This document shows positions 64,000-64,000 of a stretch of 64,000 nt of DNA, piece by piece. The DNA is from Deltaproteobacteria bacterium (lineage in GTDB: Bacteria; Myxococcota_A; UBA796; UBA2385). Position 1 is the first letter of the stretch. Every line of letters starts with the position of its first letter. Below the pieces are notes generated by a model that saw only the letters and a list, made by a program, of their open reading frames with translations, was not told the origin of the DNA and did not search any database. The DNA lies in NCBI GenBank assembly GCA_018401435.1, contig JAGYJW010000029.1, positions 27,211 through 91,210 on the forward strand. Direction: 5' to 3'. The position numbers were made by a program, and so were the translations under genes.

Positions 64000-64000
64000 G

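Overview
The window is very GC-rich and gene-dense. Its gene content suggests an uncultured myxobacterium-like organism (Myxococcota / former Deltaproteobacteria). This is inferred from the MopE-type Asp/Cys repeat lipoprotein, Ser/Thr kinases fused to sensor or effector domains, a dozen or so secreted lipoproteins (propellers, hydrolases, IPT-fold), an ImuA-like protein with a Myxococcus-type LexA box, and PAAR/spike and eCIS-core (DUF4157) proteins. I see no rRNA, tRNA, CRISPR array, insertion sequence or integrase.

Layout. 0-4.3 kb: a minus-strand set with two outer-membrane-barrel-like proteins and a secreted alpha/beta hydrolase. 4.3-6 kb: a badly frameshifted membrane glycosyltransferase-like gene. 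6-13.2 kb: minus-strand surface lipoproteins (MopE/lectin, propeller, IPT, second hydrolase) interrupted by an orphan imuA-like gene with an SOS-like operator. 13.3-15.1 kb: an eCIS-core/peptidoglycan-binding/M15 peptidase gene. 15.1-20.4 kb: a minus-strand run of spike-like protein, PAAR protein, Zn-finger methyltransferase and kinase-ATPase-TPR regulator. 20.9-24.6 kb: a coupled pair of large membrane proteins with a small membrane partner. 24.7-33 kb: UbiB-type kinase, pseudokinase-FGE fusion, aldehyde dehydrogenase with a lipase, hydrolase, and acyltransferase-zinc ribbon fusion. 33-41.2 kb: RluA synthase, DUF2079 and DUF2029-type membrane proteins, AlkC with a GNAT. 41.3-50.4 kb: a toroid lipoprotein coupled to a hydrolase, propeller lipoproteins, GNAT, lipase and an arylsulfotransferase-like protein. 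50.6-53.4 kb: a subtilase carrying five GISTSPMG repeats. 53.4-57.8 kb: a TRAP transporter (TatT-like lipoprotein, binding protein, fused DctQM) in which two subunits share Asp-Pro-Phe repeats. 57.8-64 kb: esterase lipoprotein, rhodanese lipoprotein, another membrane glycosyltransferase-like protein, argS and the tail of a Gly/Ser/Thr-rich protein.

Many neighbours are translationally coupled (ATGA, TGATG or GTGA overlaps). At least seven genes need one or more single-base frame changes to read as normal family members. The shifts cluster in G/C runs, so assembly indels are a likelier cause than decay, but both remain possible. The most unusual signals are the GISTSPMG array in the subtilase, the shared DPF repeats in the TRAP system, the LexA-like box on imuA, the pseudokinase-FGE fusion and the spike/PAAR/kinase operon.
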